A stretch of DNA of 64,000 nt from Psychrobacillus insolitus (GCF_003254155.1 NZ_QKZI01000004.1:48856-112855); one strand, 5' to 3'. Positions 20,066 through 29,263 are shown, counted from the stretch's first letter. Program-made: numbers and translations. The notes: generated by a model from the sequence alone, not told the origin.

Positions 20066-20677
20066 TTAATGCCTCCCCAACCTATTCAACCATCTACGGA
20101 AAAATCCTGGCTTTTCCTCATCTATTTCACTTAACTTTTGAACAATCAAATCTGACAAAATTTCATATCCAGCTTCCCCGAAATGTAAACCGTCATTTTT
20201 TTCACCTACTAATAACTCTTTATAATTCGGTTTCGAATAAAAAAAGCTGAAAAAGTCAATAAAGTAACTTCCTGTTTCATCAGCAATTTCTTTTACAACT
20301 TGTGCATACTTCGCTAATTGCTCATTCGACCTATTTGGTTGAAGTGCTTCATCCACTGGAGCAGGCGAAATAAGAATGACTTTCTTCGGTCCAACCTCCT
20401 TCGTAAAATACCTTATGTTTTGTTCAAACGTTTCCAAGTCTACAAACTTATGTACAGAAGAATCATTCGCTCCAAATAAAACCGTGACAATGTCAGGATG
20501 TTTAGACAATACATCCTGACCGAAACGTACCCTTGCTTGCTCCGTCGTGTTCCCAGAAATGCCGGAATTGATAAATTGATCCTTCTTCCTTTTAGAGCCA
20601 AGTGTATATGTCAATGCAGGCGATGGATAGCCTTCTTTCCTTGCGGTAATACTATCTCCAAAACAAACTATTCTCAT
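20066..20677 (-). CDS. SGNH/GDSL-family hydrolase
   Basis: 203 aa from ATG 20677 (GGGGGAATTGAT upstream). Block I is MRIVCFGDSITAR with the nucleophilic Ser; block II Gly in NSGISGNTTEQAR; block III LFGANDSS with Asn; block V DGLHFGEAGY supplies Asp and His. No signal peptide, so likely cytoplasmic. Members are esterases/lipases or deacetylases. Divergent from an acyltransferase-3 gene, which hints at an acylation/deacylation pair, but that is inference. Confidence 0.88.
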   Translation of the reverse strand: MRIVCFGDSITARKEGYPSPALTYTLGSKRKKDQFINSGISGNTTEQARVRFGQDVLSKHPDIVTVLFGANDSSVHKFVDLETFEQNIRYFTKEVGPKKVILISPAPVDEALQPNRSNEQLAKYAQVVKEIADETGSYFIDFFSFFYSKPNYKELLVGEKNDGLHFGEAGYEILSDLIVQKLSEIDEEKPGFFRRWLNRLGRH

Positions 20678-20775
20678 ATCAATTCCCCCTATCTTATTAT
20701 TGTCATTCAATTGAAATACAATTTATGCTTATATTTACAGTATAATAGATAGGGAAATATTTTGGAGGAATAACA

Positions 20776-21816
20776 ATGCAGAAGAAAAGATTAATATGGG
20801 TAGATGCACTAAAAGGGTTTTTGATGATTTTAGTTGTGATCGGTCATTATCCTGGAGAGTTGGACTTCCCATTCATTACATATATTTACTGGTTTCACAT
20901 GCCAGCCTTTTTCCTATTAAGTGGATTATTTTTTAAAGAAATTGCAAAAAATGAATCCTCTAAAGCAATCATAAAAAAAAGATTTATGCAGTTAATGATT
21001 CCTTACTTATTTTTCCTTTTCGTCATTACAGCTATTCGATATAGCATCGAGATAGCAACTGGAAACTTCGATTTCTCTTGGTACTTACAAGACTTATGGA
21101 AGCTCGTTATTGCAGGTCGATTTGCACGAGGGCCTTATGGCGTATTCTGGTTTATCACTACATTATTTTTCACGTATTTATTGTTTATGTGGATGACAAA
21201 GTATTTAAGTCGAATAAAACAAATTACACTGCTAGTAGTATTCTATTTAGTCGCTCATTTAGAAAGTATTTTCACTATGCATGTTATTGGTGGGGCATCA
21301 GATGAAGCTGCTCAAACAATTCCTATGCTTTGGAATATAGATGTTGTATTATTGACCGTTGTCTATTTTGCAATAGGTTATTATGCAAAATCAGTTTTGA
21401 TAAACATAACATTGCCTTGGCTCCTTAGTGCAATAACCGTTGCAGTTGGTGCGATTGTTGCGAATGATTTAGGGTTTATCGATTACCATCTAAGTCTGAA
21501 ATTTTTAAGATACGATCACTTATTATTAGATTTAATCATTCCTATTTCTTTTATTGTTATGATTATCGGTTTTTTCCAAAGGATCACCAAAATTATGCCA
21601 TTGCATTGGCTAGTAAAGTTAGAGAAACATTCGATCACTATTATGTACTTGCATTTATTCACAGACACAATAATGAATGACTTTTTCCAATACGAAATAA
21701 TTGGCTTTACAGTACTTGGCTTAGTCGTCCCAATTATTATATCCATGGCCCTTCATAAATTTATTCCCCACGGAAAATTGCTACTCGGTGATATACGAGC
21801 GAAAAAACCAATATAG
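20776..21816 (+). CDS. Acyltransferase-3 family membrane protein
   Basis: 346 aa with about ten membrane segments. The first segment reads WVDALKGFLMILVVIGHYPG, containing the conserved catalytic-type histidine (VIGH), followed by WFHMPAFFLLSGLFFK, both hallmarks of acyltransferase-3 (PF01757) enzymes, which O-acetylate or O-acylate surface sugars and lipids. Preceded by TTTGGAGGAATAAC. Acceptor unknown. Confidence 0.88.
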   Translation: MQKKRLIWVDALKGFLMILVVIGHYPGELDFPFITYIYWFHMPAFFLLSGLFFKEIAKNESSKAIIKKRFMQLMIPYLFFLFVITAIRYSIEIATGNFDFSWYLQDLWKLVIAGRFARGPYGVFWFITTLFFTYLLFMWMTKYLSRIKQITLLVVFYLVAHLESIFTMHVIGGASDEAAQTIPMLWNIDVVLLTVVYFAIGYYAKSVLINITLPWLLSAITVAVGAIVANDLGFIDYHLSLKFLRYDHLLLDLIIPISFIVMIIGFFQRITKIMPLHWLVKLEKHSITIMYLHLFTDTIMNDFFQYEIIGFTVLGLVVPIIISMALHKFIPHGKLLLGDIRAKKPI

Positions 21817-21830
21817 CGCTCATAACTAGT

Positions 21831-21876
21831 AAAAAGCAAACTTCTAAGAGTAACTTCTCTTGAAAGTTTGCTTTTT
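21831..21876 (+). terminator. Terminator after the acyltransferase gene
   Basis: AAAAAGCAAACTTCTAAGAG pairs with CTCTTGAAAGTTTGCTTTTT (two mismatches); the sequence resembles the terminator at 29192-29240. Confidence 0.75.
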
Positions 21877-21935
21877 AAAAATTTGAGGATGACATAGAAC
21901 GGCTCCCGATCACATCTCCACATATCTTGCGTACT

Positions 21936-21973
21936 GTCCCTGTGTCAGACTCCATTTGTGGCTAACACAGGGG
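21936..21973. repeat. Short end-only copy of the palindromic repeat
   Basis: GTCCCTGTGTCAGAC...GGCTAACACAGGGG: both ends of the dispersed family with the middle missing. Confidence 0.5.
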
Positions 21974-22034
21974 TGGGGGGCTGATTGTTTCAAAAAGGTG
22001 GAATTGTAGAACCAGGTGACTGGCACGTATAAAA

Positions 22035-22070
22035 AGCCAAGGAGAAGTCAATGACTCCCCTCGGCTCCAA
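22035..22070 (-). terminator. Terminator of the catechol operon
   Basis: AGCCAAGGAGAAGTCA (22035-22050) pairs with TGACTCCCCTCGGCT (22052-22066); on the minus strand a T run follows. Confidence 0.75.
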
Positions 22071-22085
22071 ACTATCTATCAAAAC

Positions 22086-23279
22086 CTAAACTTGTAAATT
22101 CTCCACAATCGTCGCGATTCCTAAACCACCCGCGATGCACAGCGTTACCGCTCCATACTTCTTACCAGTACGTTCCAACTCATGCACTAGTTTCGTCAGT
22201 AGAATCGCACCGGTAGCACCGATTGGATGGCCCATTGCGATGGCTCCTCCGTTCGGGTTCACTTTACTATAATCTAGTCCTAACTCATTTACGCATGCAA
22301 CTGCTTGTGCTGCAAATGCTTCATTTAGCTCCACAACATCTAAATCAGCAATGGTTAAATTCGTTTGCTTCAATGCTTTCAGCGTTGCATGCACCGGACC
22401 CATTCCCATCAATTCTGGTGAGCAACCAACAGAAGCTTGTGCCAATATGCGTGCTTTTGGTTTATATCCACGTTTCAATGCTTCGTCTTCGGACATTATT
22501 AACAAAGCAGCTGCTCCGTCATTACGACCACTCGCATTTCCAGCAGTTACCGTGCCGCCGTCTTTAAACACCGGCTTTAACGATGCTAACTTCTCCAATG
22601 TTGTTTCGCGTGGATGTTCATCTACTTTAAACTCCACAATGCCTTTACGCGATTTCACAGGGTAAGGAGCAATTTCCTTCTCAAAATAGCCTTTTTCAAT
22701 AGCAATCTTCACTTTTTCTTGGCTACTCAAAGCAAATTCATCTTGTGCTTCACGGGAAATACCGAACTTTTCTGCAACATTTTCAGCAGTAATCCCCATA
22801 TTTAGTTCACCGTAAATCTCTCTTGGCTGAGATCCTGGTTGGCTTGCAGTGTTTGGGTCTTTTAATGAAACATCCCCAGATTTTGTACCAAATCGAACAC
22901 CGTTTACGTAATAAGGCGCCGTACTCATTGACTCTGCTCCACCTGCAATAATGATATCACTCAGACCTGTCTGAATTTGTTGTGTTGCAGAATTTACTGC
23001 TTGCACACCGGATCCGCACTGACGATGAACTGTGTAGCCAGGTACTTCTACTGGAATTCCTGCGCGAAGCATTGCGACTCTCGCTAAGTTCGATACATCT
23101 GCACTTTGTTTTGCTTGTCCTAAAATAACTTCTTCTACTGCACCTTTATCCAACTCTGTACGACGCAACAATTCTGAAATTACGTGAGCTCCAAGGAAAT
23201 CTACTGTTTCATTTCCAATGCTGCCTCCGAGTTTCCCAATTGCTGTACGCACCGCATCGACGATTACTACATTTTTCAA
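22086..23279 (-). CDS. pcaF: Acetyl-CoA acyltransferase, probable 3-oxoadipyl-CoA thiolase
   Basis: About 397 aa from TTG 23279 (GAGGGATGATAAA upstream; the protein then begins MKNVVIVDAVRTAIGK); a GTG at 23294 is the alternative and would overlap catB. The acylated cysteine is in HRQCGSGVQAV near residue 92, and NPNGGAIAMGHPIGATGA carries the catalytic histidine; the last cysteine is in LCIAGG. In this operon it should split 3-oxoadipyl-CoA into succinyl-CoA and acetyl-CoA; sequence alone cannot exclude a general acetoacetyl-CoA thiolase. Confidence 0.85.
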   Translation of the reverse strand: MKNVVIVDAVRTAIGKLGGSIGNETVDFLGAHVISELLRRTELDKGAVEEVILGQAKQSADVSNLARVAMLRAGIPVEVPGYTVHRQCGSGVQAVNSATQQIQTGLSDIIIAGGAESMSTAPYYVNGVRFGTKSGDVSLKDPNTASQPGSQPREIYGELNMGITAENVAEKFGISREAQDEFALSSQEKVKIAIEKGYFEKEIAPYPVKSRKGIVEFKVDEHPRETTLEKLASLKPVFKDGGTVTAGNASGRNDGAAALLIMSEDEALKRGYKPKARILAQASVGCSPELMGMGPVHATLKALKQTNLTIADLDVVELNEAFAAQAVACVNELGLDYSKVNPNGGAIAMGHPIGATGAILLTKLVHELERTGKKYGAVTLCIAGGLGIATIVENLQV

Positions 23280-23283
23280 TTTA

Positions 23284-24408
23284 TCATCCCTCACTTCTCG
23301 TATAATGCTTCACTTTTTCACGGTCGATTTCCATGCCGAAACCTGGTCCCGTCGGAATCACTACTTCGAAGTTTTCATACTGCATGTCATTCACCGTAAT
23401 ATTGTCTTTAAACAACAAAGGACCGAAAATCTCCGTGCCAAATTTCATCTCTGGAATCGTCGCATATAACTGTGCACAAATCGCCGTACCTAAACTAGAC
23501 TCGATCATCGTTCCACCGTACAAACCAAGACCAGCAGCTTCCGCAATACCTGCCACTTTCTTCGTTTGCGTTAATCCGCCTGCTTTACAAGGTTTCAAGG
23601 CGATACAATTTCCAGCGCGGTGCTTCGCGATTTGGAACACATCTTGCACACTATTTGCTGCTTCGTCTGCCATAATCGGCACTTTGAAACGACTAGTCAG
23701 TCTTGCCATTCCTTCATAATTCCACGTTGGGAGTGGTTGCTCTACCATCGAAACGCCGCCATCTTCTAGAGCTTCTATACAATAATTTGCTGTATCTTCA
23801 TCCCATGCTTGATTGACATCGACCGTAATGCGCGCCTGGTCACCAACTGCTGCTTTAATCTTGCGAACATGCTCCACATTTTTAAACGGATCGCCCTTAC
23901 CGATTTTCAATTTGAAAATATTATGGCGTTTTTGGCGTAAAAATTCCTGTGCTTCTTCAATATCCTTTTCCGTGTTTCCACTTGCAAGCGTCCAAGCAAT
24001 TGGCAATGAAGTATGGATTTGACCTCCGAATAATTCGAACGCTGGAACCCCTTTACTTCTCGCCGCCAAGTCGATAATCGCTGCTTCTACAACCGTTTTC
24101 GCAAAATTATTCCCTCGAACTAGTTTCGAAATTTCAAACATAATTTTATCGAAATGAATAGGATCTTTCCCTATTACTAGTGGCGTAATATACGTATCAA
24201 TATTTGCTTTAATTGCTTCAGGAGTCGACTCCCCGTATGAAGCTCCACCAATAGTCGCTACTTCGGACCATCCTTCACGTCCATCTTCATCCGTCACACA
24301 ACCAACGACAATCGCTTGTGAAACAATGGTATGCATTGCTAATTGATGTGGACGAATTGTCGGTAAATCTAGAATATATACATCGAACGAACGTATTTTC
24401 ATTTTCAA
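23284..24408 (-). CDS. catB: Muconate cycloisomerase
   Basis: 374 aa enolase-superfamily enzyme converting cis,cis-muconate to muconolactone. Active-site motifs in order: IFKLKIGKG (KxK base), ITVDVNQAW (metal Asp), MVEQPLP (metal Glu), PIMADEAA (metal Asp) and CIALKPCKAGG (second Lys). GPGFGMEIDREKV at the end is typical of CatB. AAGGAGAG precedes the start. It is followed after 4 nt by the thiolase and lies in the catechol operon, which settles the assignment over other muconate-lactonizing subgroups. Confidence 0.92.
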   Translation of the reverse strand: MKMKIRSFDVYILDLPTIRPHQLAMHTIVSQAIVVGCVTDEDGREGWSEVATIGGASYGESTPEAIKANIDTYITPLVIGKDPIHFDKIMFEISKLVRGNNFAKTVVEAAIIDLAARSKGVPAFELFGGQIHTSLPIAWTLASGNTEKDIEEAQEFLRQKRHNIFKLKIGKGDPFKNVEHVRKIKAAVGDQARITVDVNQAWDEDTANYCIEALEDGGVSMVEQPLPTWNYEGMARLTSRFKVPIMADEAANSVQDVFQIAKHRAGNCIALKPCKAGGLTQTKKVAGIAEAAGLGLYGGTMIESSLGTAICAQLYATIPEMKFGTEIFGPLLFKDNITVNDMQYENFEVVIPTGPGFGMEIDREKVKHYTRSEG

Positions 24409-24422
24409 CCAACTCTCCTTAT

Positions 24423-25061
24423 TTACTCTGTGAATTCAGCTTCCGTTTTTTCGCGAACTTCTTCTATTGTCGCTCCTGGCATTAACTCCACTAGCTTCAG
24501 CTGGTGATCAACCACTTTAAACACAGCTAACTCCGTGAAGATCATGTCCACACTTCGAGTTGACGTAATCGGGTAGGTGCATTCTTTCAATATCTTGCTG
24601 CTACCATCCTTCGACGTATGACTCATCGTTACAAACACTTTTTTCGCACCAACTAGTAAATCCATCGCACCGCCAACACCCATGATATTTTTACCAGGAA
24701 CAGCCCAGTTTGCAATGACACCAGTCTGTTCTACTTGAAGTGCGCCTAAAATCGCAACATCCACATGTCCACCACGAATCATCGCAAACGAATCCGAACT
24801 ATTGAAATACGATGCACCAATAGCTTCACCAACTGGCAATTTTCCAGCATTCACGAGATTTGGATCGATTTGATCTGCTTCCACATCCGTCACACCGAGC
24901 AAGCCGTTTTCCGTATGTAGGTAAATATCTGCTGCATCCATATACTCCGCAACTAAAGTCGGGATACCTATCCCTAAGTTTACAACGCAAGGACCTTCAA
25001 GCTCTTGCGCTACACGCTTCGCTATTACATGCTGCATATCTGATTTATTCATCGAAGTCAT
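24423..25061 (-). CDS. pcaJ: 3-oxoacid (3-oxoadipate) CoA-transferase subunit B
   Basis: 212 aa. IAKRVAQELEGPCVVNLGIGIPTLVAEY and the active-site glutamate in HTENGLLGV identify the beta subunit of family I CoA transferases; GAMDLLVGAKKV is the typical later block. With subunit A (4-nt overlap) it would move CoA from succinyl-CoA to 3-oxoadipate. Acetoacetate specificity (ScoB) is possible from sequence; the operon favours 3-oxoadipate. Confidence 0.88.
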   Translation of the reverse strand: MTSMNKSDMQHVIAKRVAQELEGPCVVNLGIGIPTLVAEYMDAADIYLHTENGLLGVTDVEADQIDPNLVNAGKLPVGEAIGASYFNSSDSFAMIRGGHVDVAILGALQVEQTGVIANWAVPGKNIMGVGGAMDLLVGAKKVFVTMSHTSKDGSSKILKECTYPITSTRSVDMIFTELAVFKVVDHQLKLVELMPGATIEEVREKTEAEFTE

Positions 25062-25744
25062 CTATTCACAACTCCTTCATTTGTTAATATTTGTTGTGCT
25101 TTGATGATGACATCTACATATAAAAAGGGAGTAACAATTTCTTCTGGATTTAACTCGCCAGGTTGCACGATTTCGTCCACTTCCACAATTACTTTTTTCG
25201 CAGCAGTAGCCATTAATGGATTAAAGTTACGAGCTGTTTTGTAATACACTAAATTTCCAAGCGTGTCTGCTTTATGCGCACGAATCAGTGCTACATCGGC
25301 ACGAATGGCCTTTTCAAAAATATAAGTCACGCCATCGATTTCGCGTTCTTCCTTCCCTTTTGCAAGGTCAGTCCCAACGCCAGTCGTCGTATAGTAGCCA
25401 CCTAAACCTGCTCCACCAGCACGCATAGATTCTGCCAATGTTCCTTGAGGAAGTAACTCTAACTCGATTTCCCCTTTTTGATATTTGTCACCCACATCAC
25501 GATTACTTGTGAAATAAGAACCGATCCCTTTTTTAATCTTGTTTTGATTCAACAGAATGCCTAGACCTTTTCCTGATTCCCCTAGATTATTGCTGACAAT
25601 CGTTAAATCTTTCACGTCTTTTTCTGTTAAACCTTCTATTAAAGAAAGAGGTGCTCCTACTAGTCCGAAGCCACCTACTAAAACCGTATTTCCACTTTCT
25701 ACATGGGATAGAGCTTCCTCGATACTATCTGTAATTTTAGACAT
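25058..25744 (-). CDS. pcaI: 3-oxoacid (3-oxoadipate) CoA-transferase subunit A
   Basis: 228 aa. VLVGGFGLVGAPLSLI near residue 20 is the glycine-rich start of the alpha subunit, with VSNNLGESGKGLG and GGAGLGGYYTTTGVGT downstream. Forms a heterotetramer with the next gene's product. Preceded by AGGAGGGGC. Confidence 0.88.
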   Translation of the reverse strand: MSKITDSIEEALSHVESGNTVLVGGFGLVGAPLSLIEGLTEKDVKDLTIVSNNLGESGKGLGILLNQNKIKKGIGSYFTSNRDVGDKYQKGEIELELLPQGTLAESMRAGGAGLGGYYTTTGVGTDLAKGKEEREIDGVTYIFEKAIRADVALIRAHKADTLGNLVYYKTARNFNPLMATAAKKVIVEVDEIVQPGELNPEEIVTPFLYVDVIIKAQQILTNEGVVNR

Positions 25745-25756
25745 GCATGCCCCTCC

Positions 25757-26479
25757 TTATTTATCTGCCAATTTTAATGAATCACTAAGCTCAAACCATG
25801 ATGGAATACCTGCTGTCAAAATACAGATGTACCCAACATCGGCTAGATCCGCTTCCGAAGCACCTGCTTGTCGCGCTTTTTCCATCCAAGGTGCAGCATC
25901 TGCTCCGCGCAGTTGCGTCGTATAATTTCCAACCATGGCTAAATGCTTCAAACGTGTCGACACATGGCCATCACCCAAAAGCTTTGCCTCAATCTGCGCT
26001 TCGTCTCCACTTTGAATCACTTCAAGAGAATCTACTAAGAAAGTCGTATCCTCGTCTCCAAGCCATGTAATCATTGTGTCAAATAGTGCTTCCACTGTTT
26101 CCAGGTCCGTCGTTGGTTGCTCCACTTGAACACCCTTTAACTCTAGTGCATAGGCAAGTGCTTCTAATGACACTTGAAGCGACGCGTTTCCTCCATATAA
26201 ATAGGCAACTAAAAAGTATTCTACTAGCTCAGGAATCGTCGAACCAAAATCAATGGCACCTTTCGTATGATAAACCATGCTTCTAGGATACAATCTCGCT
26301 GCATTCATACCTGCAATAAGCACGTCTTTTTCCTTACGAGTAAGTGCACCGTCCTGCATAATTTCCCCGCGAATCGCTGTATAGTGATCCAGTACAACTG
26401 GGCTATAATCATGCATTTTCTGCACCCATCCTGGAACTTCACCGTATACCTGTTTAAAATACTCTAAACCTTTACTCAT
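25757..26479 (-). CDS. Carboxymuconolactone decarboxylase (CMD/AhpD)-family protein
   Basis: 240 aa with two CMD/AhpD-like helical halves. The first has LTRKEKDVLIAGMNAARLYP and YHTKGAIDFGSTIPELVEYFLVAY, the second a weaker copy (HLAMVGNYTTQLRGADAAPW). The usual CxxC redox pair of AhpD is absent, as in decarboxylase-type members. It stands where muconolactone isomerase (catC) would be expected in a catechol operon, so a lactone-transforming role is plausible but unproven. It abuts the hydrolase gene. Confidence 0.75.
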   Translation of the reverse strand: MSKGLEYFKQVYGEVPGWVQKMHDYSPVVLDHYTAIRGEIMQDGALTRKEKDVLIAGMNAARLYPRSMVYHTKGAIDFGSTIPELVEYFLVAYLYGGNASLQVSLEALAYALELKGVQVEQPTTDLETVEALFDTMITWLGDEDTTFLVDSLEVIQSGDEAQIEAKLLGDGHVSTRLKHLAMVGNYTTQLRGADAAPWMEKARQAGASEADLADVGYICILTAGIPSWFELSDSLKLADK

Positions 26480-27328
26480 CTATTTCACCTCTGTATTCAA
26501 TTTGTTCAAGAAATTTTCTATATATCCATTAATTTCTGTACGTTCTTCAAACACCATTGTGTAATGATTGCAATCCGATACGACTGTTTCCAAGTTATTT
26601 GCGGATTCCTTTGTTTCATCATAGTCTGTTATTAAAAACAACGGACCCATCGAACCAATAGTCCCTTCTGCATACACTAGAAGTGCTGGACATTCGATTT
26701 GTGGGAAAATCTCTTTTGGACTAAATGTAAAGAAGCTATTAAAATCAGCAACAATACGAGATTCCGTCGATTTGTTTTCCCAGTGGTCCCCTGCGTCTCC
26801 TACTTCGTATTCCACCGTTTCTTGTAACACGTCATTCCACTTGACACCTAAGTTTGTATAGATTTTTTTAGTTTCTTCTGCATAATGCGCTTTTGACGTA
26901 AACTCCCTGCTGATTCTTCCTAAAGAAGGCTGCACAATTCCGCGCTGATGTTCAGAAGCTTTTGCCGCTCCGTCCAATAAAATCAAGGCCTGCACAGATT
27001 TTAATTTGCTCGCAACAATTGCGGATATAAATCCACCCATCGAATATCCTAATAAAATTGGATTTTCTATTTTCAACTCACGAATCAAGCCTAAAATATC
27101 ATCCGCATGCTTGAAGATAGACGTTTCAGGATCCGTTTGAGCACTATTTCCACGACCGCGTAAATCTACAGAAATAAAACGGTATTCCCCTTTTAACTTC
27201 TCTGCATAGTAATGCATTTGTTTATGTGTACCAGTTAGTCCGTGAATCGCAATAATAGGACCCTTTTCACCAGGATAATCCGCTACTTGTATGTCATTTC
27301 CATTTACATTTACTTTATAAAATTCCAT
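26480..27328 (-). CDS. catD: Alpha/beta hydrolase, probable 3-oxoadipate enol-lactonase
   Basis: 282 aa from ATG 27328, which has GGAGGTTCTAGTG upstream. Oxyanion region IAIHGLTGT, nucleophile elbow ILLGYSMGGFIS (Ser), acid Asp in the late strands and histidine in DCNHYTMVF complete an alpha/beta-hydrolase triad. In the operon it fits hydrolysis of 3-oxoadipate enol-lactone to 3-oxoadipate. Specificity is inferred from context. Confidence 0.75.
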   Translation of the reverse strand: MEFYKVNVNGNDIQVADYPGEKGPIIAIHGLTGTHKQMHYYAEKLKGEYRFISVDLRGRGNSAQTDPETSIFKHADDILGLIRELKIENPILLGYSMGGFISAIVASKLKSVQALILLDGAAKASEHQRGIVQPSLGRISREFTSKAHYAEETKKIYTNLGVKWNDVLQETVEYEVGDAGDHWENKSTESRIVADFNSFFTFSPKEIFPQIECPALLVYAEGTIGSMGPLFLITDYDETKESANNLETVVSDCNHYTMVFEERTEINGYIENFLNKLNTEVK

Positions 27329-27369
27329 CACTAGAACCTCCATTTTTATATTTTATAACTTTAATAAAA

Positions 27370-27398
27370 ATAGCTGTCAAGATTTCCTCGACAGCTAT
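27370..27398 (-). terminator. Hairpin with U tract between catA and catD (attenuator candidate)
   Basis: ATAGCTGTC (27370-27378) and GACAGCTAT (27390-27398), followed on the minus strand by TTTTTATT. It lies inside the operon just after catA. Confidence 0.65.
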
Positions 27399-27410
27399 AC
27401 AATTGAAAAT

Positions 27411-28178
27411 TTATTCAGTTCGCATTACAAAGTTTAACGAAGCTTCTTTATGGTCGCCTTTATCTCTTAGTTCTGTTGTAAGAGATGAACGAACACCACT
27501 TGCAACATCTGTTTCTAACCATATATCCCCTTCAAAGAACACTTGCGTAATTAATGTTTCATGACCTTCGTGATCGAACTTGATATGGATATGTGCTGGA
27601 CGGTATGCATGATAACCAGCTGCAAATGTGAATTCTCCAGTTGGTCCACTAGTTGGAATTTGATATGGAATCGGTACAATCGACTCTACTTCAAAATCTC
27701 CATTTTCATCTGTGTAGAACTGGCCACGTAAATTGAAATCTGGTGCATCAGAATCATAGTTTGAATACAATCCGTCTGCATCATCTTGCCACCACTCTAC
27801 TTTTGTTTTTCCGATTGGCCCGTTTACTGAGCTCACATTACCGAAGAATTTCATTTTGTCTCCTGCCTCATCGGCTCTTTGTGGAATAACAACTTTTGAT
27901 CCTTCAAGTTCAGGTGAATTCTCTTCGTAGTAAGGTCCTAATAATGATGGCTCTGTACCTGGAGAGTCTTTATATTTTGCTTCTAATACGTAAGATTCCA
28001 CGAATACATCAAGGAATAACGGAATTTCTCCACTTTTACCTAGGCGATCTGCCCAATGTACGAAGTTTGTATATTCTTCATGATTAAATTGTTGCTCATC
28101 CAAGAAAGCTTTCATATGCTTCACAAAACCTTCGTATGCTTGTAATACACGTTCATTCTTTACTACTGTTTCTGCCAT
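27411..28178 (-). CDS. catA: Catechol 1,2-dioxygenase (intradiol, Fe(III))
   Basis: 255 aa. The family pattern is complete: an N-terminal helical dimerisation part, GTEPSLLGPYY, then iron ligands Tyr in DGLYSNYD (about 140), Tyr in IPYQIP (about 172) and two His in RPAHIHIKF (about 198), followed by TQVFFEGD. It opens catechol between the hydroxyls to cis,cis-muconate. First gene of the operon, with GGGGGAAATTAAC upstream. Hydroxyquinol as a substrate cannot be ruled out, but catB in the same operon argues for catechol. Confidence 0.92.
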   Translation of the reverse strand: MAETVVKNERVLQAYEGFVKHMKAFLDEQQFNHEEYTNFVHWADRLGKSGEIPLFLDVFVESYVLEAKYKDSPGTEPSLLGPYYEENSPELEGSKVVIPQRADEAGDKMKFFGNVSSVNGPIGKTKVEWWQDDADGLYSNYDSDAPDFNLRGQFYTDENGDFEVESIVPIPYQIPTSGPTGEFTFAAGYHAYRPAHIHIKFDHEGHETLITQVFFEGDIWLETDVASGVRSSLTTELRDKGDHKEASLNFVMRTE

Positions 28179-28304
28179 GTTAATTTCCCCCTTGATAATT
28201 GTTTGATTACTCTTCCAAGAACTCTAAAAAATCAATCTTGTAACCGCATTCATTTCTATATAAAAAATTTTTTCTCCGTTAATATTGCATAATGTATGTT
28301 CAAG

Positions 28305-28342
28305 TTGTACGATATACGTACGCTATTTCTTTATTCGTACAA
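28305..28342. promoter_or_regulatory. Inverted repeat, candidate IclR-regulator operator
   Basis: TTGTACGA (28305-28312) and TCGTACAA (28335-28342), 30 bp centre to centre, in the divergent gap between catA and the regulator gene. Confidence 0.45.
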
Positions 28343-28369
28343 GTTCATCTTAACAAGGGGGTCATATAT

Positions 28370-29176
28370 TTGTCAACAAATAATTTAGATAATTTCAAAA
28401 ATACTGGAGATTATAACCAATCGCTAGACCGAGGACTTCAAGTTATTCAAGCATTCTCACAAAATAACAAAGCTTTAACGATAAGCGATGTTTCTAAAAT
28501 CACCGGACTCAGTCGACCAACTGCTCGTAGAATTCTTCTAACACTCGAGTATCTTGGCTTTGCAGAAGCAAGCAACGGCTTGTTTACTCTAACAGCTCGC
28601 ACACTATCACTAGGCTATGCATACTTGTCATCCAATAATACATGGAGCATCGCCCATCCGTTCATGCGTGATTTTGTCGAGAAAACCGGTGAATCCTGCT
28701 CAATTTCCATATTAGATGGCACAAATATTATATATGTCGCTCGTATTTCGACGAAACGTATTATGTCCATCAACTTGGACGTCGGATCTAAATTACCCGC
28801 CTATGCAACATCTATGGGCCATGTTTTACTAGCAAACTTATCTCCGGAAGAGTTAGAAACATATATGAACAACTTAGACTTCGAAAAATTTACAGATAAA
28901 ACAATACACAACAAACAGGAATTACTTCAGACTTTGCAAGACGTTCGGGAACAAAACTGGGGAGGCGTCGACCAACAACTGGAAGAAGGACTCCGCTCCA
29001 TCGCAGTCCCAATACGAAACGCAAGTGGCAAAGTATTCGCTGCCATGAACTGCTCCGCACACGCAGGTAGAATTTCCAAAGAAGTGCTCAGAGATGAGTT
29101 TCTCCCACTTCTACAAGAAAGTGTAGAGAAAATCAGCCAAGCCATGGCCGCAACAAATAATTCTCAATATGTTTAA
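28370..29176 (+). CDS. IclR-family transcriptional regulator of the catechol operon
   Basis: 268 aa from TTG 28370, preceded by AAGGGGG at 8-9 nt; the longer frame upstream has no ribosome site. Helix-turn-helix in the N-terminus (LTISDVSKITGLSRPTARRI), then the IclR effector domain (SCSISILDGTNIIYVARIS; PAYATSMGHVLLANL; GGVDQQLEEGLRSIAVPI). The family includes PcaR/PcaU/CatR-like activators of aromatic degradation. Divergent from catA, so a cis,cis-muconate- or 3-oxoadipate-responsive regulator is likely. Confidence 0.88.
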   Translation: MSTNNLDNFKNTGDYNQSLDRGLQVIQAFSQNNKALTISDVSKITGLSRPTARRILLTLEYLGFAEASNGLFTLTARTLSLGYAYLSSNNTWSIAHPFMRDFVEKTGESCSISILDGTNIIYVARISTKRIMSINLDVGSKLPAYATSMGHVLLANLSPEELETYMNNLDFEKFTDKTIHNKQELLQTLQDVREQNWGGVDQQLEEGLRSIAVPIRNASGKVFAAMNCSAHAGRISKEVLRDEFLPLLQESVEKISQAMAATNNSQYV

Positions 29177-29191
29177 ACACGAATATATAAT

Positions 29192-29240
29192 AAAAAAGCA
29201 AACTCCAAGAAAGAAATCTTCTTGAGAGTTTGCTTTTTTT
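29192..29240 (+). terminator. Terminator after the IclR gene
   Basis: AAAAAAGCAAACTCcaAGA type stem pairing with TCTTGAGAGTTTGCTTTTTT (29220-29239). Confidence 0.8.
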
Positions 29241-29263
29241 ATTCGAGAACCTTTTACGTCCCA

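Noticed and set aside
22016..22070. Riboswitch or T-box
   Set aside because: Only a terminator hairpin at the end of the catechol operon is seen; no aptamer-like conserved core anywhere in the gap.
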